Positions 59,994-64,000 of a stretch of DNA of 64,000 bases are shown piece by piece. The notes beneath the pieces are model-generated. The model searched no databases and was not told the DNA's origin. It saw only the letters and a program-made list of their open reading frames with translations. The stretch spans positions 2,976,001 to 3,040,000 of the forward strand of contig NZ_CP141179.1 of assembly GCF_035599575.1 (NCBI RefSeq), read 5' to 3'. Position 1 is the stretch's first letter. The number at the start of each line of letters is the position of its first letter. Source of the DNA: Roseovarius sp. Pro17. GTDB taxonomy: Bacteria; Pseudomonadota; Alphaproteobacteria; Rhodobacterales; Rhodobacteraceae. The translations under genes and the position numbers were made by a program.

Positions 59994-60374
59994 CTATTCG
60001 TTTTCTGAAAGGTAGGCGATCACATCTGCAATATCGTCGTCCTTGCGCAGTCCGGCAAAGGACATACTGCCGCCTTTGATAACATCCTTTGGCTTCTTCA
60101 GGTACGCTGTCAGCGTTTCGTCGTCCCAAACGAGGCCATCCGCTGCCATTTCAGTCAGCGCTTTCGAATATTTAAAATCCTCAACTTGGCCGGCGGGCGC
60201 GTCTACGATACCATTCAGGATCGGACCAACCTTGTTTTTGGCATCGTCGCCAACCGCGTGGCAAGCCTTACATTTGTTGAACACCTTCTTACCCTTCTCG
60301 GCATCGCCGTCGGCGAAAGCAGGTGCAGAAATTACGCCAAGAATGGCTATGGATTGTAGGATTGTCTTGAACAT
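59994..60374 (-). CDS. Class I cytochrome c (c2/c550-like)
   Basis: 126 residues. Sec signal (TILQSIAILGVISAPAFA), haem motif Cys35-x2-Cys38-His39 (KCKACHAVG), axial Met103 in GGSMSFAGL. The insert and length resemble cytochrome c2/c550 of Rhodobacteraceae. It can carry electrons in the periplasm from bc1 to NirS, in parallel with pseudoazurin. It is preceded by apbE on the same strand (16-base gap) and probably shares the NNR-controlled promoter at 61618. It is followed by the 59936-59970 terminator. Confidence 0.93.
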   Translation of the reverse strand: MFKTILQSIAILGVISAPAFADGDAEKGKKVFNKCKACHAVGDDAKNKVGPILNGIVDAPAGQVEDFKYSKALTEMAADGLVWDDETLTAYLKKPKDVIKGGSMSFAGLRKDDDIADVIAYLSENE

Positions 60375-60390
60375 TTTCAGGTCTCCTTGG

Positions 60391-61317
60391 TTAGATTGAT
60401 ACTTCTAGTTTGGCGCCGGGAAATTGTGCCAGACAGGATTGGATATCATTTCGGGCCATCAGGCAAAACGCGGTCGAAAGCCCATCCGCCACAGCGGCAG
60501 TGCGGGCAGACACTGATACCAGTTTACGTTTCGGGCGGGGCTTGTCGTCTCTAGCATCAAGTATATGACCCAAGCCAATTTCAGGGTCAAGCATGGTGCC
60601 CATCGGGGCAGATGTAGCAATGGCGCCATTCTGCAACGTGATCCGGTCAACAAGGTCGCCGCCTGGCGTGACGATACCCACTTGGCTGGGCAGCTTTCCC
60701 AGTACTGCAATTTCGCCCATATCGACCAGAATATCCCGAAATCCGCGCCGGCGCAGCAGCTTTGCGATCTGGTCCGTCACGTATCCTTGTGCGATGCCAT
60801 TCAGCGTCAGACCACCGTTTGGGTCGTCAAAGCGCACTTGGTCTGCATCAAACTGCAAATTGCCCCAGCCCACGCCAGCGCATGCGGCGTCGCGTTCATC
60901 CTGCGACAGCACGCGGCCCTGCGTCGCAGCTTTTGCATATGCCAGCCAAAGAGGTTGCAGGGTCGGATCAAATGCGCCCATGCTCGCAGCGTTCAGAACA
61001 CCGCACAGGTTCAGAACCTCAAGCAATTCCGGCGCAGGCGCCTTTAGTATTCCAGCGCTATTTAACTGCACAATTTGCGACCCGGAATCATAAAGGCTGA
61101 AGATCCGTTCGAGGCGGGCCAGATCACGTTCCACTGCGCGAAATGTCAACCGTGCCTGGGCGTTCGACGGCACGCCTGCCAATGTCAGGCTGGCCTCTGC
61201 ACCCATCGCACGACCGATCCACGTAACGTTTTCCAAGGCCTGAGCAGGCATCGCCGCGCACGACATGCTTGCGGCCGAAATCGTAAGGAATCGGCGGCGC
61301 GTAACCTTCGTAGTCAT
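60391..61317 (-). CDS. nirX: ApbE/NirX FAD:protein FMN transferase
   Basis: 308 residues from ATG 61317, at which a twin-arginine signal (TKVTRRRFLTISAAS) begins; an upstream in-frame start gives no such signal. ApbE motifs: MGAEASLTLAG, the flavin and metal region FDPTLQPLW, LNGIAQGYVTDQIAKLLRRRG, and VDMGEIAVLG. It uses FAD to attach FMN to a threonine of a periplasmic partner, here most likely NirI Thr165. In Paracoccus the homologue nirX lies directly beside nirI; here it sits at the other end of the cluster with the cytochrome c gene. The ATG overlaps the small gene upstream (ATGA). Confidence 0.92.
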   Translation of the reverse strand: MTTKVTRRRFLTISAASMSCAAMPAQALENVTWIGRAMGAEASLTLAGVPSNAQARLTFRAVERDLARLERIFSLYDSGSQIVQLNSAGILKAPAPELLEVLNLCGVLNAASMGAFDPTLQPLWLAYAKAATQGRVLSQDERDAACAGVGWGNLQFDADQVRFDDPNGGLTLNGIAQGYVTDQIAKLLRRRGFRDILVDMGEIAVLGKLPSQVGIVTPGGDLVDRITLQNGAIATSAPMGTMLDPEIGLGHILDARDDKPRPKRKLVSVSARTAAVADGLSTAFCLMARNDIQSCLAQFPGAKLEVSI

Positions 61318-61583
61318 GTCCGCGTCGCCAGTTCGATTGGCAGCAACGTCGCCCCGGCTATGGCTATAATTTTGGACAGGCCGAACAGGCCTGCCCTCAA
61401 CACCAGAACAAAAGAAATTCCTTGAGGTGCCATAGCAAGACCATCTGCAACAGTTTTGAATATTGGCGCTTGAAAGCTGAATGGATAGGCTGTGAGTGTT
61501 TCGGCCTTCGCCAGCAGCCTCGTATGCAACAAGGCAAACAGCCGATTTCGGCACAACCAGACGAGGATGCAGTCGCGTTCCAT
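61314..61583 (-). CDS. Small, possibly leaderless membrane protein gene upstream of nirX
   Basis: 89 residues, no family recognised. The C-terminal half has a hydrophobic stretch (ISFVLVLRAGLFGLSKIIAIAGATLLPIEL, one or two membrane spans); the N-terminal half is basic with a few cysteines. The stop overlaps the nirX start (ATGA), arguing for translational coupling. The NNR box centre is 41.5 bases from the ATG, and TATTCC sits in the -10 position with six bases between it and the ATG, so the transcript would start at the A of the start codon. No Shine-Dalgarno is visible, in keeping with leaderless translation. It could also be a chance frame in the nirX leader. Confidence 0.5.
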   Translation of the reverse strand: MERDCILVWLCRNRLFALLHTRLLAKAETLTAYPFSFQAPIFKTVADGLAMAPQGISFVLVLRAGLFGLSKIIAIAGATLLPIELATRT

Positions 61584-61617
61584 TTTTCAGGAATACGGCA
61601 GCGTCAGAAGCTTGGCC

Positions 61618-61631
61618 TTGACTGATGTCAA
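61618..61631 (-). promoter_or_regulatory. NNR-type box upstream of the nirX group
   Basis: TTGACTGATGTCAA, a perfect palindrome in its half sites and extending to CC/GG on each side (61616-61633), matching the NNR/Dnr box TTGAC-N4-GTCAA. On the minus strand it lies 22 bases before TATTCC, the exact class II spacing, and drives the small gene, nirX and cytochrome c. Confidence 0.85.
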
Positions 61632-61765
61632 GGCGAGGCGCTCAAAAATGAATTACGCGTCGAAGGTTGTCTTGCGTTGGCGTTCCGTCGGGCCATAAAT
61701 CAGGCGGCCAAGCCGCTCACGTCTTATCAAAATCCGGATTACCCGTGATAGGATCTTAGGCAACC

Positions 61766-61798
61766 AAAAAGACCCGCACCCTTAGAAAGGATGCGGGC
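61766..61798 (-). terminator. Terminator of the NCS1 permease gene
   Basis: On the minus strand GCCCGCATCC, seven-base loop, GGGTGCGGGT with one mismatch, then a run of T (complement of 61766-61770). It follows the permease stop by about 23 bases. Confidence 0.85.
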
Positions 61799-61821
61799 AA
61801 GTTTAGGGAGGTCGTGGTAGT

Positions 61822-63327
61822 TCAGAGATCCTCGCGACCGATCGATGCACCATCCGTCTCTTCTGGGCTCATGCGGCGGAACTGGCCCTGCCCGAGATAA
61901 GCCCAGCTGAGGCCTTCGCTGGTTGCAAGGTATTCGTCCGAGTAACCCGAGGTGATCTCGGCCTGCGGGTTGCTGGGCAGCACCAGCAGCTTCATCAGGA
62001 TGAGGTAGATCACAAAGCCCAGCGGGAACCCGATGACAAAGGCGTATTGCGAGTACCACGCCGCCACCGCGCCCGCGATCAACCACGCCAGAAGCCCCGC
62101 GATATTGACGCCACCCGTGTAGCGGAACTGACCAGTGTGGCTATAAAGGTCGGGGACGTTGAGGCGTCGTTTACGCAGCACATAGTAATCCGCGATCATG
62201 ATGCCACCGATCGCCGACAGGAACGCGCCGTAATACCCAAGGAAGACGAACAGGTTGTCCAGTATCGCCCAAGGAAAGCACAGCGTGCCGACGATGCCGG
62301 CCAATGCCACCGCGAGCTTGTAGTTGATGAACCGCGGCGCGAGGTTGATGAAGGTCAGCGCCGAGGGGATCAGGTTGGCCGAGTTGTTCGTCGACCACTG
62401 TGCCAGAACTACCAGTGCCAGCAGGATCACCAGCGAGAATCCCTGGCCTTCGCCCTGAATCACTTCGATCGGGTTCCAGTTGCCAGTGGCAATGAACGAC
62501 ACGCCACCGATCCCGGCAATAAGCGCCTGAGTGACCGGCAAGGCGATCAGCTGTGCAAGGAAGACGTTGCGGTTGCGAGCAACAAATCCGCGCGCACCGG
62601 CCTGCGTCTTGACGAAGCGCGTCAGGTTGGGAACGTCGATGGCCATCGTCGACCAAAAGCTGAGGTTGGCGATGAAAAGCACCATCAACGACATTTCGCC
62701 AGCACCCTCGTAGTTCCAGAGGTTGATGCCATTTGTCTCGGCCACGCCTTCCAGTGTGAAATACATCCAGATCGAGATGGCGATGATCGCGGGTGCCGCC
62801 AGCGAGGCGAGCCTTTCGACCGATTTGATGCCCATTGCGGTATTGGCGACCTGCAGGATGGCAAAGATCACATACCAGACGAACCAGTTGTTAAAGCCCA
62901 GAAAATATTCGCCAATCCCGTTGAGGGCCAGCGCCCCCAGATAGGTCTGAATGCCGAACCACATTGCCGCGATCAACCCGCGCGAAACCGCCGGAAGGTG
63001 TGTGCCGTGTATACCGAAGGGCGCGCGCAGATAGACGGCAAAGGGCAGGCCATGTTCGGTGCCGATGTCTGCGGTCAGCACCATCAATGCCCCGATACAC
63101 AGGTTGGCCAGAAAGATGATCAGGATAACTGTGGTCAGCGACACACCGCCGCCGACGCCTGCCGCACCCAGTGAATAGGTCGCGATGATGACGGCGATAC
63201 CAACCCAGATCCACGCATAGCCCATCAGGCCGATCGGGCGTTGACCCAATAATGTCGGCAGGATCGATTCCTCGATCAGGCCGGTGCGTTCGTGCTCCGC
63301 ATGACGAACTTGTTCTGTTGCTGTCAT
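61822..63327 (-). CDS. NCS1-family cytosine/purine/hydantoin permease
   Basis: 501 residues with about twelve hydrophobic helices. NCS1 signatures include LMGYAWIWVGIAVIIATYSLG near the start, LTADIGTEHGLPFAVYLRAPFG (loop after helix 2), FWSTMAIDVPNLTRFVKTQ, and QWSTNNSANLIPSALTFI. It imports a nucleobase, allantoin or hydantoin with sodium or protons; the adjacent hydantoinase B-type gene favours a hydantoin or related cyclic amide. RBS AGGGAAA before ATG 63327. It has its own terminator. Confidence 0.92.
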   Translation of the reverse strand: MTATEQVRHAEHERTGLIEESILPTLLGQRPIGLMGYAWIWVGIAVIIATYSLGAAGVGGGVSLTTVILIIFLANLCIGALMVLTADIGTEHGLPFAVYLRAPFGIHGTHLPAVSRGLIAAMWFGIQTYLGALALNGIGEYFLGFNNWFVWYVIFAILQVANTAMGIKSVERLASLAAPAIIAISIWMYFTLEGVAETNGINLWNYEGAGEMSLMVLFIANLSFWSTMAIDVPNLTRFVKTQAGARGFVARNRNVFLAQLIALPVTQALIAGIGGVSFIATGNWNPIEVIQGEGQGFSLVILLALVVLAQWSTNNSANLIPSALTFINLAPRFINYKLAVALAGIVGTLCFPWAILDNLFVFLGYYGAFLSAIGGIMIADYYVLRKRRLNVPDLYSHTGQFRYTGGVNIAGLLAWLIAGAVAAWYSQYAFVIGFPLGFVIYLILMKLLVLPSNPQAEITSGYSDEYLATSEGLSWAYLGQGQFRRMSPEETDGASIGREDL

Positions 63328-63395
63328 TTTTTATTTTCCCTGCTGTCAGTTGAATTGGGCCGGCCCGCTAAGCGGACCGGCCGATGCGGTTCGGT

Positions 63396-64000
63396 TCAAG
63401 CGGCTGCTGCCAGCTCTTTGCGGCGCGTCTTGGTGGCAGCCAGATCGACAGTCTCGGCGTCTAGATCCAAAATCACGCCATAGACGTCGACGGCGTGTTC
63501 GGCTGAGCAGAAACCGTCCAGCACATCATCCAGCACCTTTTGCGGCGAGCGTTCCAAGGGACTGCCATAGCCGCCGCCACACGGGCTGTAATAGGCCATC
63601 ACATCATCCTTGCGGACCTCCTTGCCGTGAAACTTGGAATGCATGACCTCTGCGGGTTCATTGTTCGACACGTTATAAATATCGCACTTGCCTGCCGCCC
63701 CTTCGGTGCCACCAAAAATGCCCCACGGCACGTTGGTGTGGCGCTCGCTTTCATGCGTAATGATGCCGTCGGTCAGCATCCGCTGCGCCTTGACCACGCC
63801 GATGCCGCCCCGGTATTTGCCTGCGCCCGGCATCACGTCGTCGCGCAGCTCATACCGCTCGCAGATCATCGGAACATGCATCGCCAGATCTTCCAGCGGG
63901 TTATTGCGGGTGTTGGCCATCAGGTTGTCGATGGCATCTGGCCCGTCAGATTTCGGCCGTCCGCCATAAGCGCCCTCGTTGACCTCAAGAAACACCCAGT
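63396..64000 (-). CDS. Hydantoinase B/oxoprolinase-family protein, C-terminal part (partial)
   Basis: About 200 C-terminal residues are inside the window; the frame stays open through the right edge. Conserved features of HyuB/N-methylhydantoinase B are MANTRNNPLEDLAMHVPMIC, GAGKYRGGIGVVKA, the FGGTEGAAGKCDIYNV turn, and the glycine-rich CGGGYGSPLERSP. Together with HyuA it opens hydantoins or 5-oxoproline with ATP. The stop is 68 bases before the permease start; between them lies a GC-rich inverted repeat (GGCCGG...CCGGCC, 63358-63383). Confidence 0.92.
   Translation of the reverse strand, partial: WVFLEVNEGAYGGRPKSDGPDAIDNLMANTRNNPLEDLAMHVPMICERYELRDDVMPGAGKYRGGIGVVKAQRMLTDGIITHESERHTNVPWGIFGGTEGAAGKCDIYNVSNNEPAEVMHSKFHGKEVRKDDVMAYYSPCGGGYGSPLERSPQKVLDDVLDGFCSAEHAVDVYGVILDLDAETVDLAATKTRRKELAAAA

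Noticed and set aside
63358..63383. GC inverted repeat between hydantoinase B and the permease as a terminator
   Set aside because: No T run follows on the minus strand, and the two genes are only 68 bases apart and likely co-transcribed.

Overview
The window reads as GC-rich chromosomal DNA of an alphaproteobacterium of the family Rhodobacteraceae (Roseobacter/Paracoccus-like). The evidence is the gene order mcl2-NnrU-DUF1737-mch next to mdh-sucC-sucD-sucA-sucB-lpd, the argH/lysA and ftsE/ftsX neighbourhoods, and a Paracoccus-style cytochrome cd1 nitrite reductase cluster. No rRNA, tRNA, CRISPR array or insertion sequence was seen.

1-6.7 kb: the last codons of a probable amino-acid ABC permease, a 1111-residue RTX/Hint secreted protein on the minus strand, a 750-bp gap with two poly-G tracts, and an orphan contractile-tail sheath gene on the plus strand. 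The sheath carries an internal insert that looks like a CSPG/cadherin-3 type beta-sandwich repeat. 6.7-13.5 kb (minus): universal stress protein, M3 oligopeptidase, a membrane-anchored MoeB/ThiF protein, dUTPase, then mesaconyl-CoA hydratase, DUF1737, an NnrU-family protein and a CitE-like malyl-CoA thioesterase. The two CoA enzymes belong to the ethylmalonyl-CoA pathway and feed malate to the adjacent TCA block. 13.7-25.9 kb (plus): mdh, then sucC, sucD, sucA, sucB and lpd, interleaved with four short membrane or secreted genes of unknown role.

26-43 kb: housekeeping and maintenance genes. These are a PPOX flavoprotein, plsC, ftsX and ftsE; a divergent zinc-ribbon membrane protein with an in-frame hexanucleotide repeat; an EamA transporter; a TIGR02302-type membrane protein; lysA, DUF2834, a small lipoprotein and argH in a tightly overlapping chain; a divergent TlpA-like thioredoxin; an FMN hydroxyacid oxidase; DUF998 and DUF421 membrane proteins; rplY and pth; DUF2237; and a short-chain dehydrogenase.

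43.4-61.6 kb is an anaerobic-respiration island. It holds an S/N-oxide reductase (TorA/DorA type) fused to a C-terminal c-haem domain, pseudoazurin, a Crp/Fnr (Dnr/Nnr-type) regulator translationally coupled to DUF4202, and divergent nirI and nirS. Downstream of nirS come nirE-C-F-DL-G-H-J-N and a CbiX-type chelatase for haem d1 synthesis. On the opposite strand lie a class I cytochrome c and an ApbE/NirX flavin transferase. Three FNR/NNR-type palindromes (43396, 50385, 61618) sit in front of torA, nirS and the apbE group, tying them into one regulon. NirS would reduce nitrite to NO with electrons from pseudoazurin or the cytochrome c. No NO reductase genes are in the window. 61.8-64 kb: an NCS1 nucleobase/hydantoin permease and the 3' end of a hydantoinase B-type gene, both minus strand.

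Assignments rest on reading motifs, lengths and context by eye; no database search was made.
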